This document shows, in pieces, positions 7,044 to 15,173 of a stretch of 27,794 nt of DNA. The stretch covers positions 1 to 27,794 of the forward strand of contig JAVVPD010000025.1 of the NCBI GenBank assembly GCA_036655975.1, read 5' to 3'. Each line of letters begins with the position of its first letter. Positions within the stretch are counted from its first letter, which is position 1. Origin of the DNA: CASQEL01 sp036655975. Lineage in GTDB: Bacteria; Desulfobacterota; Desulfovibrionia; Desulfovibrionales; Desulfovibrionaceae. The notes beneath the pieces were generated by a model. The model saw only the letters and a program-made list of their open reading frames with translations, did not search any database and was not told the origin of the DNA. The translations under genes and the position numbers were made by a program.

Positions 7044-8114
7044 GTGCAGCAGGCTTTTACCACTTTATGTCAGCATATCCTTCCCGTTGATACTTCTCTG
7101 CATGCCGCCGCCTGTGCGCGTCTGGATAATTTGACCAAACCTCAGGGCAGCCTTGGTCGCCTTGAGGAAATAGCCGCCCGTTTGTACTGTATTGCCGGTG
7201 GCGTGACACCTTTACAGCTTGATCCTGCCGCCATGTTCACGGTGGCGGGCGACCATGGCGTTGTGGCGGAACAAGTGGCTATTTTTCCCCAGACGGTTAC
7301 CCGCCAGATGGTACAAAATTTTCTGAACAATGGCGCGGGCATTAACGTCTTGTCCCGCGCGGCGAATATTGATTTGCATGTGGTGGATGCGGGCTGTGCG
7401 GGCGGGCCTTTTGCCCCCCACCCCATGCTGTTGGATCGCCGGCTTGGCGACGGCAGCGCCAACATAGCTGTTGGCCCGGCCATGTCCCGCGAAATTTGCC
7501 TGCAAGGCCTCTTGCAAGGTGCGGAACTTGCTGATTCTGCCGCCAACGCGGGGAAGCGCTGTGTGGGCGTGGGTGAAATGGGTATTGCCAACACTACCCC
7601 TGCCACGGCTTTATATTGCGCTTTGCTGGATCTCACCCCCGAAATTATGACCGGCCCCGGCGCCGGTGCCAGTGCCGAGATGATTCAGCATAAAATTCAG
7701 GTTATCCACCGCGCTCTGCGGGTGAACACCGCCGCCGTAACCAGCGGCGATCCCGTAGCGATATTGGCGGCCCTTGGCGGTTTTGAAATTGCCACCATGG
7801 CCGGCATCATGCTTGGAGCGGCTCGGCGGCGCATGGCTGTGGTGGTGGACGGTTTTATTTCTACCGCAGCCTATGTGGTGGCGCGGGCTTTGTGTCCTGC
7901 CGTGGAAGGCTATGCCTTTCTTTCCCACGCCTCGGCGGAACCCGGCTATACAAGCGCCGTGGAAGCCTTGCACAATTCCAAACCATTATTACACTTAGGT
8001 TTACGTTTGGGGGAAGGCACGGGCGCGGCCCTCGCCATTCCGCTTCTGCGCGCCAGCGCGGCTATTTTTAACGAAATGGCAACCTTTGATCAAGCCAACG
8101 TCAGTAAAGCGTAA
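7044..8114 (+). CDS. cobT: Nicotinate-nucleotide:dimethylbenzimidazole phosphoribosyltransferase
   Basis: 356 residues, the usual length. CobT transfers the ribose phosphate of nicotinate mononucleotide to 5,6-dimethylbenzimidazole (or another lower base), giving the alpha-ribazole phosphate that becomes the lower ligand of cobalamin. Family signatures include LDNLTKPQGSLGRLEEIA near the N-terminus, AGDHGVVAEQV, GEMGIANTTPA, TGPGAG and the C-terminal RLGEGTGAALA. Glu324 in that last motif corresponds to the catalytic base of the studied enzymes. The start is GTG 7044 with GAGGAG 6 nt upstream. It is divergent from the ferredoxin gene, with 255 bp between them. No other cobalamin gene is in the window. 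The ABC ATPase gene begins 4 nt downstream. Confidence 0.95.
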   Translation: MQQAFTTLCQHILPVDTSLHAAACARLDNLTKPQGSLGRLEEIAARLYCIAGGVTPLQLDPAAMFTVAGDHGVVAEQVAIFPQTVTRQMVQNFLNNGAGINVLSRAANIDLHVVDAGCAGGPFAPHPMLLDRRLGDGSANIAVGPAMSREICLQGLLQGAELADSAANAGKRCVGVGEMGIANTTPATALYCALLDLTPEIMTGPGAGASAEMIQHKIQVIHRALRVNTAAVTSGDPVAILAALGGFEIATMAGIMLGAARRRMAVVVDGFISTAAYVVARALCPAVEGYAFLSHASAEPGYTSAVEALHNSKPLLHLGLRLGEGTGAALAIPLLRASAAIFNEMATFDQANVSKA

Positions 8115-8118
8115 CGCT

Positions 8119-9081
8119 ATGCCCACTCCCCCGCCCCTTTTGGAACTACGCCATGTTACCCGCACCTTTAGTGTGCGGCGTGGTTTTATGGCAGGGCATG
8201 CCACAGTGCATGCCGTAGATGATGTGAGCCTGAGCTTGCATCAAGGGCAAAGCCTTGGTTTGGTGGGGGAATCCGGTTGTGGCAAGTCTACCCTTGGGCG
8301 GCTGGCAGTGGGCCTGCTGGAACCTTCCTCCGGTACCGTCCTTTTAGACGGGCTGCCCCCGCGTCACGGGAGTGGGGGCAAGGCGGCGGGACGCTTGCAA
8401 ATGGTTTTTCAGGATCCTTTTTCGTCCCTGAATCCCCGCCTGAGCGTGGGAACGTCCATCGGGGAACCTTTGCTGGCTCGGGGTATTGGTGGGCGCGAAC
8501 GCCGTAAAGCTGTGGATGAAATGCTGGAGCTTGTGGGATTGAGCCACGAACAGGGGCAGCGCTTTCCCCACGAATTTTCCGGTGGTCAGCGTCAGCGTGT
8601 TGCCGTGGCGCGCGCGTTGATTACGCGGCCTGATGTTGTGGTGTGCGACGAGCCTGTGTCCGCCCTTGATGCCTCGGTGCAGGCGCAAATTTTGAATCTG
8701 CTCCAAGATGTGCAGGAACGCTTTGGCCCTGCCTATCTCTTTATTTCTCACGATCTTGCCGTTGTCGGCTTCATGTGCGAGCATATTCAGGTTATGTATC
8801 TTGGCAAAATTGTGGAACGCTCTCCCCGGCAGGAACTCTTTGACGGCCCCGCGCATCCCTATACGCAGGCACTTTTTGCCTCCATGCCAACCCGTCAGCT
8901 GCAAAATTATGGTTCCGGCCCGCCCATTGTCTTGCAGGGCGAACTTCCCAGTCCCCTCACGCCCCCCAGTGGCTGCCCCTTTCACCCTCGCTGCCCCCAG
9001 CAGACGGCTATCTGCCAAAAAAGTATGCCTGATTGGACCACGCAGGGTTCCCGTCAGGTGCGTTGCCATTTGTATTCCTAA
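8119..9081 (+). CDS. Oligopeptide/dipeptide-type ABC transporter ATP-binding protein (OppF/DppF-like)
   Basis: 320 residues. Walker A GLVGESGCGKST is at 47-58, the ABC signature SGGQ at 154-157, and Walker B VVVCDEP has D177 and E178. The C-terminus has the oligopeptide-transporter extension, including CPFHPRCPQQTAIC, a cysteine set common in OppF/DppF subunits. Such subunits power uptake of peptides, nickel or related solutes together with a second ATPase, two permeases and a binding protein, none of which is encoded here. I chose ATG 8119; a TTG in frame at 8086 would overlap cobT and is less likely. No good ribosome site precedes either, so translation may be coupled to cobT. The 3' end overlaps the convergent maf gene by 4 bp. 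Confidence 0.9.
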   Translation: MPTPPPLLELRHVTRTFSVRRGFMAGHATVHAVDDVSLSLHQGQSLGLVGESGCGKSTLGRLAVGLLEPSSGTVLLDGLPPRHGSGGKAAGRLQMVFQDPFSSLNPRLSVGTSIGEPLLARGIGGRERRKAVDEMLELVGLSHEQGQRFPHEFSGGQRQRVAVARALITRPDVVVCDEPVSALDASVQAQILNLLQDVQERFGPAYLFISHDLAVVGFMCEHIQVMYLGKIVERSPRQELFDGPAHPYTQALFASMPTRQLQNYGSGPPIVLQGELPSPLTPPSGCPFHPRCPQQTAICQKSMPDWTTQGSRQVRCHLYS

Positions 9082-9716
9082 AGCATTTTCAGGGCGGGCA
9101 ACGTTGCCGTGCCGATACTGTTTTCCTCCCACAACAGCTGTAATAATTCGGTAAGGGGAAGCCCAACAACGGAACTCCACGAGCCGTGGATACTTTCAAC
9201 CAGAAAAGCCCCTTGTCCCTGAATGGCGTAGGCTCCGGCCTTGTCCATGGGTTCGCCCGTGGCAACATAGGCGGCAAGGAGATTCTCGGGCCACGCGTGG
9301 AAGGTTACGGCCGTGGCGCGGTGCAGACGAATAATTTTTTGCGGATTTTGGTTGCGGGCGGGGAAAACCACACACAGAGCGGAAATAACGGTGTGGGTAC
9401 AACCGCACAGGGCTTTAAGCATATGCAGGGCGTGGGCGGCGTTGCGAGGCTTGCCGAAGATGCGGTGTTCGAGGGCAACCACGGTATCCGCTCCGATAAC
9501 AACGGCGTCGGGTTGCGCTTTTGCCACAGTGAGGCTTTTGCCATCGGCGGCGCGTTGAGCGTAGACGGCGGGGTCTTCACCGGGCAGAGGCGCGGGTTCA
9601 CTGCCGAGGGGGCACACACAGGTGAAGGCCAAGCCCATATCGCGTAAAAATTCTTGACGGCGCGGAGAGCTTGAGGCCAGTACCAGAGGGCACAGTGCTT
9701 GAAAGGGGCTGAACAT
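9078..9716 (-). CDS. maf: Maf-family nucleoside triphosphate pyrophosphatase
   Basis: 212 residues. LVLASSSPRRQEFLRDMGL near the N-terminus is the Maf signature, followed by VIGADTVVAL near residue 73 and AYAIQGQGAFLVESIHGSW near the C-terminus. Maf proteins hydrolyse dTTP, UTP and modified nucleotides to monophosphates, and some members affect septum formation. The ATG at 9716 follows directly on the stop of the FeS gene (TAAATG), with GGAAG just upstream, so it is the last gene of the hydrogenase-type operon. Its stop codon interleaves with that of the convergent ABC ATPase gene. Location in this operon is probably incidental to function. Confidence 0.93.
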   Translation of the reverse strand: MFSPFQALCPLVLASSSPRRQEFLRDMGLAFTCVCPLGSEPAPLPGEDPAVYAQRAADGKSLTVAKAQPDAVVIGADTVVALEHRIFGKPRNAAHALHMLKALCGCTHTVISALCVVFPARNQNPQKIIRLHRATAVTFHAWPENLLAAYVATGEPMDKAGAYAIQGQGAFLVESIHGSWSSVVGLPLTELLQLLWEENSIGTATLPALKML

Positions 9717-10394
9717 TTAGGCTTCCACAAAGCTGGTTATATAGTCTTTAAGTTCTTGTATATTTTCAGGAATCCAGCGTTTAATGTGGATACGAGCGTC
9801 CACCCCGTAGGCTTGGTAAATACTGTTAAGCCCCGTGCACTGTGCGTCGATAATTTGGAGGCCTACTTGGTAGTGACACAGATGCAAAGGGCCGGAGATC
9901 AGTACAATGCGCTGTACGCCCGCCTGCACGAGGCTGTCCAGCAAACGTGCGCCCACACGACCGATGCAACGCACCTGCTCAAGCAAGATACTGTCGGGCA
10001 AAGCGAGTGTGGTGCCGTGCGGAAGTATCTGGGCGTGAGTCAAGAGGCTTGGGGCTGTGCCAGTGTTTGAGGGCATGCGCGTTTGCACATTACAACAGAT
10101 AAAGACCATCACGCGGGGCTGTGCGGCGCGGACATGATGGAGCAGCGCGGCAAAACGGGTTTGGTGCATGGTGCCCGAGGGGCATACGGCGGAGCAACGC
10201 CCGCAGTGTATACAAAGGTCGGCGTTAAAAGTAGGAATTTTTTGATAATAGTGGGTGCTCGTGTCCAGCCCATTCAGGCTAAGGGCGTGGCTAGGGCAAA
10301 CCATGGAACACAGTCCGCAGCCTTGGCACAGGCTGTGTTCTACCGTATCACCGTCGATATCGTAGGCATGCGGAGGGGAGGATAGGGCTATCAT
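9717..10394 (-). CDS. Ferredoxin-MvhD-like hydrogenase iron-sulfur subunit
   Basis: 225 residues. Two [4Fe-4S] sites are at the N-terminus: C23, C26, C29, C33 (CQGCGLCSMVCP) and C61, C64, C67, C71 (CIHCGRCSAVCP). The C-terminal part, with VFICCN, a central RCIGRV and GPLHLCHYQVG, resembles the MvhD/FrhD-type delta subunit that links Mvh hydrogenase to heterodisulfide reductase. It would take electrons from the small subunit and pass them to a partner such as HdrA; no hdr gene is in this window. Start ATG 10394 overlaps the large-subunit stop (ATGA); the open frame to 10460 is not needed. A fusion of ferredoxin and MvhD-like modules is the best reading, and the second module is assigned with less certainty. 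Confidence 0.78.
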   Translation of the reverse strand: MIALSSPPHAYDIDGDTVEHSLCQGCGLCSMVCPSHALSLNGLDTSTHYYQKIPTFNADLCIHCGRCSAVCPSGTMHQTRFAALLHHVRAAQPRVMVFICCNVQTRMPSNTGTAPSLLTHAQILPHGTTLALPDSILLEQVRCIGRVGARLLDSLVQAGVQRIVLISGPLHLCHYQVGLQIIDAQCTGLNSIYQAYGVDARIHIKRWIPENIQELKDYITSFVEA

Positions 10395-11812
10395 GGCAAA
10401 TCCTCGCGAGGGCTTGGGGAAATCTGGGCGGAAAGCGCGTGAGTGGCGCATGCCGGGCAAGGATCATAGGCTCGCACGCATGCGTTGAGCATGGGGACGC
10501 GTTGGTGTTCTGGCATACGCGCGTGTAAACTTTCGCGCACGGCATGGGTCAAAGAAATGTTCATGGCGGCATTGTTGCAGGCTGTGGGGGTAAGAATGTC
10601 ACAGGCGCTGATACAGTCATTTTCGTCCACGCTGATACGGTAAAAGAGGCTACCACGCGGGGCTTCAAGGTGGGCGAAGCCGTGACGTGTAGCACAGGGG
10701 GCGGCGGGAACATAGAGCGTGCGAATATCTTCGTCCGTGCTGTCAAACTGGTCTAGCAAGGCAGCCACTTTTTCCACGCAATACAATAATTCGATCAGCC
10801 GTGCCCAGTGGTAGAGCATGGTATTTTGAGGGTACGGCCCGTATTCGGTGCGAAAGCGTTCCAATTCCTGCTGGGCAAGGGGGGTGTCAATGTACGCGCA
10901 GGCATGCAAACGGGCAAGCGGCCCCACGCGGAAAACGCCGTCAGGGGTATCAGGATTCAGGCATAGGCCAGCGGCGGTGCGTAGCCGCAGAAAGGCGCAT
11001 TGAGTCCAGTCAGCGTATTCTTCCACGATATGTGCGGGGTAATCACGGGCTAAAAAGTGGGTGCTGTTGCCATCGGGGTGGATCAGGCGCAAGAGCTGGG
11101 TATTGGCAGTGGAAGCTAGGTTAAGAGCGCCACTACTCTCCACGCCGCCTAGGCTGATGAGGGGGAGATTGTCCAAGGATTGATAGGCACGAAATACAGG
11201 GCGCAGCAGGCCGCGCGCTTTTTCCATGCCGTGCAGGCAAAAAGCGCGTATTGCCGTAATTTCTTTGTGCATATTGTCCATATTGAGGCCACGGACACTG
11301 TAGCTCTGACCGCCAAGCACAGCGACCTCGCCGCCCCAATCCTGCCCTGTAAGGGCTTTAAGCATGCGCCCCACACAACAGCGGGTTTCCATCGCGGCAC
11401 GCGGCGTGGAGGCGTTCATCAAAGAATTAAAGAGGTTTTGCTGAACCGCCATGTCAGGAGAAATATCCGGTGAGGACATAATATAAATGTGCAAAATTTT
11501 TGCGCTGATATGCGCCAGTAAGAGCACCAATTCGCGAATGTGCTGGGCTGCGGGGGGAACGTCTACACTGAGGGCATCTTCCACGGCCAGCATGGCGGCG
11601 AGATGATGGTGCCACGGGCACATACCGCTAATGCGGGCCATCAGGCGGGGGAATTCTTCGACAGGGCGGCCCAGAGCCAACACATGAAAAGCCCGAATCT
11701 GCGGCATACGGATATAGGCCTGGGCTTCAGAGGCTTGTGTGCCATAGGTGATGTCTATTTCCGCCATTCCGCTAATCCGGTGCAGGGTGAAGCGCGTGTG
11801 CTGATCATTCAT
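10391..11812 (-). CDS. Mvh/Frh-like NiFe hydrogenase large subunit with altered L1 motif
   Basis: 473 residues. The C-terminal nickel-site motif is intact: D450-P-C452-P-A-C455-A-T-H458, followed by a 15-residue tail that could be the peptide removed on maturation. The N-terminal motif reads R60-I-S62-G-M-C65-P-W-H68-H, where NiFe hydrogenases normally have RxCGxC; Ser62 replaces one nickel-binding cysteine (codon AGC). Group 3 features include HIYIMSSPD near residues 108-116. If nickel is still bound, its coordination would differ, and the protein may have a redox or scaffolding role rather than normal H2 turnover. The start ATG 11812 overlaps the small-subunit gene by 8 bp. It sits with the small and FeS subunits in one operon. 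Confidence 0.85.
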   Translation of the reverse strand: MNDQHTRFTLHRISGMAEIDITYGTQASEAQAYIRMPQIRAFHVLALGRPVEEFPRLMARISGMCPWHHHLAAMLAVEDALSVDVPPAAQHIRELVLLLAHISAKILHIYIMSSPDISPDMAVQQNLFNSLMNASTPRAAMETRCCVGRMLKALTGQDWGGEVAVLGGQSYSVRGLNMDNMHKEITAIRAFCLHGMEKARGLLRPVFRAYQSLDNLPLISLGGVESSGALNLASTANTQLLRLIHPDGNSTHFLARDYPAHIVEEYADWTQCAFLRLRTAAGLCLNPDTPDGVFRVGPLARLHACAYIDTPLAQQELERFRTEYGPYPQNTMLYHWARLIELLYCVEKVAALLDQFDSTDEDIRTLYVPAAPCATRHGFAHLEAPRGSLFYRISVDENDCISACDILTPTACNNAAMNISLTHAVRESLHARMPEHQRVPMLNACVRAYDPCPACATHALSAQISPSPREDLP

Positions 11813-12701
11813 GGGCTGTCCTTCGGTACCCGTTGAGCATACGGAAACCTTGGTAACGGCTTAAAAAGCCTTGCTTGTCCGGCATGGTGGCGGGGTCGTA
11901 GCCTGCGGCGGCAAAGGCCGCTGTCACATCAGCCCACGGTTGCGCTTTTTTGTTAACAGGGCCGTTACAGCCCCTACAGGGAACCTGTGCGGCAATGCAG
12001 CGGGGGGGGCCTCCTTTACCGCCGCAACCAGCACGGGTGACAGGCCCCATACACATGAAGCCTTGTTCAAGCAGACAGGCCATATCGTCTAAAGAATGGC
12101 GGGGAGGGGCTTCGGGCTGTTCGAGCATGCGGGATAATTCTTCGGTCAGTGAGCGGGTGGTGCTACGCCGGGTAGGGCAATGGTCGCACACACAGCGCAG
12201 AGGCAGGCGAGGGGTGCGGGCGTCTACCAATGCCAATAGGCATTCGGCCAGCCAGTCGGGGTGCGGCGGGCAGCCGGGCACTTCCAAGTCCACGGTGACA
12301 TAATGGGCCGCAGGAAGGCAGTGAGCCAAGAGGGCATGGTCGGGATCAGGGCTAGGGCCGGGCACCGTGCAGGGACGTTGGGCGAGCAGAGCGGGCAAAT
12401 CCACGCTTGGCGCATCGCACAGGGCGGGTATGCCGCCTGCTGTGGCGCAGGTGCCAATGGCAAACAAAATTTCCACCCGCGAACGCAAGGCCTGCAAGCG
12501 CTTCAAATCCTGCTTGGTGCGTACTACTCCGGCGATCAGGCCCACCGTTGCCTTGGGGGCGGAGTGGAATTCTTCGGTCGAGGAGGGGGTGGCTAAAAGC
12601 GTGAGTTCTGGGAGCACCTCCAACAAGCTGTCGCCGATACGCACGAAAGCCATTTCGCATGCTCTACAGGAAGAAAGACTTTGCGTGGCAATAGTGACCA
12701 T
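11805..12701 (-). CDS. Mvh/Frh-like NiFe hydrogenase small subunit
   Basis: 298 residues. The proximal [4Fe-4S] cluster ligands are recognisable: C12 and C15 in CRACE, C85 in GTCATAGG (83-90) and C144 in VPGCPP (141-146). The second half has further cysteine groups (RCVCDHC near 168, then CMGPVTRAGCGGKGG and CRGCNGP) for two more clusters, as in FrhG/MvhG. There is no twin-arginine signal peptide, so this is a cytoplasmic group 3-type subunit. The start ATG 12701 has GAGGA 7 nt upstream. A 6-bp inverted repeat (12719-12724 with 12734-12739) lies just 5' of it. First gene of the operon small-large-FeS-maf. Confidence 0.87.
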   Translation of the reverse strand: MVTIATQSLSSCRACEMAFVRIGDSLLEVLPELTLLATPSSTEEFHSAPKATVGLIAGVVRTKQDLKRLQALRSRVEILFAIGTCATAGGIPALCDAPSVDLPALLAQRPCTVPGPSPDPDHALLAHCLPAAHYVTVDLEVPGCPPHPDWLAECLLALVDARTPRLPLRCVCDHCPTRRSTTRSLTEELSRMLEQPEAPPRHSLDDMACLLEQGFMCMGPVTRAGCGGKGGPPRCIAAQVPCRGCNGPVNKKAQPWADVTAAFAAAGYDPATMPDKQGFLSRYQGFRMLNGYRRTAHE

Positions 12702-12794
12702 AGTTTGTCCTCAAGTATCGCGCTGCCACTGGGAGCGCGCAAACTTCTGCCTATGTTATAGGGTTTTAGTCAGGATCAGCGCGTAAAGAGTGTT

Positions 12795-13373
12795 TTAGGG
12801 ATGTGCGCGGGAAGAACCCTTCCCCGCTTTGTGGCTCAAAAACACCTTGCCCTGCATGTCCATTACCCGAAATTCTCCCCGCTCATAGCATGCCCACGAG
12901 GGGGGATAGCCCTGCTTGGGCAGGCTAATGCTGCCAGGATTCCACACGTGCACGCCCCCCGCACTGTGCGCTACAGGAATGTGCGTGTGCCCGCGCAAAA
13001 CCACTGTGCCCTGACTGATATGCGGATAGGGCGGATCTAGAGGCATGTTGTGCCCGTGACAGGCAAAAATACGGAGATCGTCCACCAGAATCCACGCATT
13101 TTCTTGCACCGGAAAGGGCAAGACCACAAGATCCACTTCCGCATCACAATTGCCGCGCACGGCAATGATGGGAATGTCCAACGCGGCAAGCAGCTCTACG
13201 GTGTCGAGGGGTTTGTACCCCAAAGGCAGGGGGTTTCTGGGGCCGTGATAGAGTATATCCCCCAATAAAATAAGAGAATCCGGTTTCAACTCCCGAACGC
13301 GCTCACACACGAAGGCCGTGCGCTCGGGTGACCCGTGCAGGTCGGAGGCGATAACAAAGCGTTGCGCGTTCAC
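12795..13373 (-). CDS. YfcE-like metallophosphodiesterase
   Basis: 192 residues from the chosen start. Calcineurin-like metal-binding motifs are in order: SDLHGS (D11, H13), LLGDILYHGPRN, VRGNCD, CHGHN and RGHTHIP. This pattern and size match bacterial YfcE, a Mn-dependent phosphodiesterase with broad activity in vitro and uncertain natural substrate. I chose GTG 13373, which shares a G with the stop of the Trm112-like gene (TAGTG) and gives the usual short N-terminus; ATG 13403 in frame is an alternative with 31 bp of overlap. It is coupled to the upstream zinc-ribbon gene. A 93-bp gap separates it from the hydrogenase operon. Confidence 0.9.
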   Translation of the reverse strand: MNAQRFVIASDLHGSPERTAFVCERVRELKPDSLILLGDILYHGPRNPLPLGYKPLDTVELLAALDIPIIAVRGNCDAEVDLVVLPFPVQENAWILVDDLRIFACHGHNMPLDPPYPHISQGTVVLRGHTHIPVAHSAGGVHVWNPGSISLPKQGYPPSWACYERGEFRVMDMQGKVFLSHKAGKGSSRAHP

Positions 13374-13582
13374 TAGGCTACCGTGCGCTTGCCCTGCTTC
13401 CACTCGTCCACGCTCACGGCTTCCTCACTCAGCATAACGGGAATATTTTCACGCACGGGATAGACCACTTGGCAGGTGTCGCAACAAAGGCCGATGAGAC
13501 TGCCGGCTTCTTCCACACCGTGCAAGGCGCCATGGCAACGGGGACAGGCTAAAATATTGAGTAACTCTTTTTGCAATTCCAT
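13373..13582 (-). CDS. Trm112/YcaR-family zinc-ribbon protein
   Basis: 69 residues. ILACPRCHGAL at 10-20 and GLCCDTCQVVYPVRENIPVML at about 32-52 give the two CxxC-like pairs of the UPF0434/Trm112 family, followed by the typical YPVRxxIPVML. Trm112 activates several methyltransferases in eukaryotes and archaea; bacterial single-domain forms are less well defined. The start ATG 13582 has AGAAGG 5-6 nt upstream. First gene of a two-gene unit with the phosphodiesterase. Confidence 0.9.
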   Translation of the reverse strand: MELQKELLNILACPRCHGALHGVEEAGSLIGLCCDTCQVVYPVRENIPVMLSEEAVSVDEWKQGKRTVA

Positions 13583-13705
13583 ACGACCTTCTTTGTGTAC
13601 ACGTGCATAGTCAGCGATATAGTAAGATAAAAACCTGAGTATAGTCTAGGCCGAACCCAGCGGGATTTCAAGACCCCCTGGTATCGGCTAGCGTGTAAGT
13701 ATATA

Positions 13706-13734
13706 AAATTAGATCTGCTTTTCCCGCGCGTCAA
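13706..13734 (-). promoter_or_regulatory. Candidate sigma-70 promoter for the Trm112-yfcE unit
   Basis: On the minus strand, TTGACG (13734-13729) and TAATTT (13711-13706) are separated by 17 nt, about 125 nt before the Trm112-like start. Five of six -35 bases match consensus. A TATA-rich stretch follows immediately. Confidence 0.4.
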
Positions 13735-13747
13735 AGCATAAAATACC

Positions 13748-13776
13748 TTGCCATTCACGATATTTTTCACTATGTT
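13748..13776 (+). promoter_or_regulatory. Candidate sigma-70 promoter for the acyltransferase gene
   Basis: TTGCCA (13748-13753) and TATGTT (13771-13776) are spaced by 17 nt in an AT-rich stretch that ends about 50 nt before the acyltransferase start. The promoter would be divergent from the Trm112-like one. Confidence 0.42.
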
Positions 13777-13826
13777 AGCACATTATAAAGTGTTACATAC
13801 TTTTTAAACAGCGCGTGGAGATACCT

Positions 13827-14486
13827 ATGCGTGAATATTTACAAAAAGCACGGGCACGCGGTATTTCTGTGCCAAATATCTTGAGCTATGTGTGCATTAA
13901 AGGGTCTGCATGGCTGTCTGGCTGGTGGGGCCTTAGCCGTTTACGGCTAAAAGCCCGCGTGTTTGGCATCGAAATGGGCAAAAATGTGCGTTGCGCTGGG
14001 CCGGTTATTTTGGCCCGCTGGCCCGGTAGTCAAATCCGTATTGGCGCGGCCTGCAGCCTCATTTCCACCTCGCAAAGAGCCACGGCAGGAACAATTTTTG
14101 CCCCCGTGCGTCTACGCACCCACGGCCCTGATGCCAAAATTATTTTAGAGGAAGGGGTAGAATTGTCGGGCACGTCCATCACCGCCCGCTCACAACATAT
14201 TCATGTGGGCAAATATGTCTTGTTCGCCCCCAATTGCTGCATAGTGGACTCGGATTTTCACGCCCACTGGCCCCCAGAACGCCGCCACCTTGACCCCGGC
14301 TATGAACGGGACGCCCCGGTCACCATCGGCGACCACGTTTGGCTTGGCCTTGGCGTGATTATCCTCAAGGGTGTCACCATCGGCGAAGGGGCCATCATCG
14401 CTGCCGGAAGCGTGGTCACCCGAGACATCCCCCCCCGAACCCTTGCCGCTGGAAGCCCCGCAAAAGTTGTTAAAAACCTTCCCTAG
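13827..14486 (+). CDS. Left-handed beta-helix hexapeptide acyltransferase (WbbJ/Maa-like)
   Basis: 219 residues. Hexapeptide repeats run through the C-terminal half, ending in VWLGLGVIILKGVTIGEGAI, then AAGSVVTRDIPP and the closing AAGSPAKVVKN, which is the standard end of sugar O-acetyltransferases. The active-site histidine is probably in the DSDFHAHWPP segment around residue 150. Such trimers transfer acetyl groups from acetyl-CoA to sugars of surface polysaccharides. The start is ATG 13827 with GGAG 6 nt upstream; an in-frame GTG at 13815 would place that site inside the gene. It is convergent with the carbamoyltransferase operon, which may modify the same kind of glycan. Confidence 0.88.
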   Translation: MREYLQKARARGISVPNILSYVCIKGSAWLSGWWGLSRLRLKARVFGIEMGKNVRCAGPVILARWPGSQIRIGAACSLISTSQRATAGTIFAPVRLRTHGPDAKIILEEGVELSGTSITARSQHIHVGKYVLFAPNCCIVDSDFHAHWPPERRHLDPGYERDAPVTIGDHVWLGLGVIILKGVTIGEGAIIAAGSVVTRDIPPRTLAAGSPAKVVKNLP

Positions 14487-14564
14487 AGCATTTCATGCGT
14501 ACACGGCCCTAGGGTGACGTTCACAAAAAAAGCAGAACAAGCGCCGCTTCACATCCGCTACCCG

Positions 14565-15173
14565 CTAAAACAAGGTATAAATAAAGGGCGCGAGGCTGGA
14601 AGTTTGGGCAAAAAACATAATGATCCCTAAAAATAATAAGAGCGCCAACACGGGCAGGAGCATCCAATTGCCGTGACGGGCAAAATAGCACAGTATTTCA
14701 TAGGCATTACCCACAAGAGATTTTTGTTTTTGCCCTGCAACATGCACCAGCGTTTGCACGGTTTTGGAACGCCAAACCGCCCGTGGCCCTTGCTCGCCCC
14801 GCTCCCAAGTGTGATAGAAAGCTTTTTTCAGCACATGCCGCCAAAACATGGCTATGGGGTAGAACACCAAAAAATAAACAGCGCCCAGCAATAGGTTGAA
14901 AATACAGTGCCCAAACTTGCCCGTGACCGCGCGAAAGCCAGCCGATACACCCGCCACAAGATGGGGACGCAGCAGCCCTATTGCCAACAACACCAATCCC
15001 AAAGCACAAATAAGTGCGTACAGCGCGTCCGGCAACACTGTCCCCGCCAGATAGCCCAAGCCCCCATATAAGGTGGCGGCAAAGCCGATGAGCAGGGCAA
15101 ACATAATGTGCTGTTTGGTTGTTTCAAGGGCACGGCGTGCGGTCAATTCGTGTAAATAGCGGTGCTTAGTCAA
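14565..15173 (-). CDS. SxtJ-like and DUF5989-like membrane protein, single-chain fusion
   Basis: 202 residues. Residues 1-130 resemble SxtJ-family membrane proteins, with segments at about 24-42, 48-66 and 88-110. The last 48 residues (WMLLPVLALLLFLGIIMFFA, then SLAPFIYTLF) match the DUF5989 pattern of a tryptophan-anchored helix ending in APFIYTLF. In many genomes these are two small separate genes placed after a carbamoyltransferase gene; here they form one chain. The start is TTG 15173: it lies 6 nt after a strong CGGAGG site and overlaps the carbamoyltransferase stop by 8 bp. The frame stays open to 15392, but that part runs against the upstream gene. Probably an inner-membrane partner of the carbamoyltransferase. 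Confidence 0.75.
   Translation of the reverse strand: MTKHRYLHELTARRALETTKQHIMFALLIGFAATLYGGLGYLAGTVLPDALYALICALGLVLLAIGLLRPHLVAGVSAGFRAVTGKFGHCIFNLLLGAVYFLVFYPIAMFWRHVLKKAFYHTWERGEQGPRAVWRSKTVQTLVHVAGQKQKSLVGNAYEILCYFARHGNWMLLPVLALLLFLGIIMFFAQTSSLAPFIYTLF

Noticed and set aside
13549..13770. A 73-codon minus-strand open frame upstream of the Trm112-like gene
   Set aside because: It overlaps the Trm112 gene in another frame, covers the promoter-like region and has no ribosome site or family likeness.
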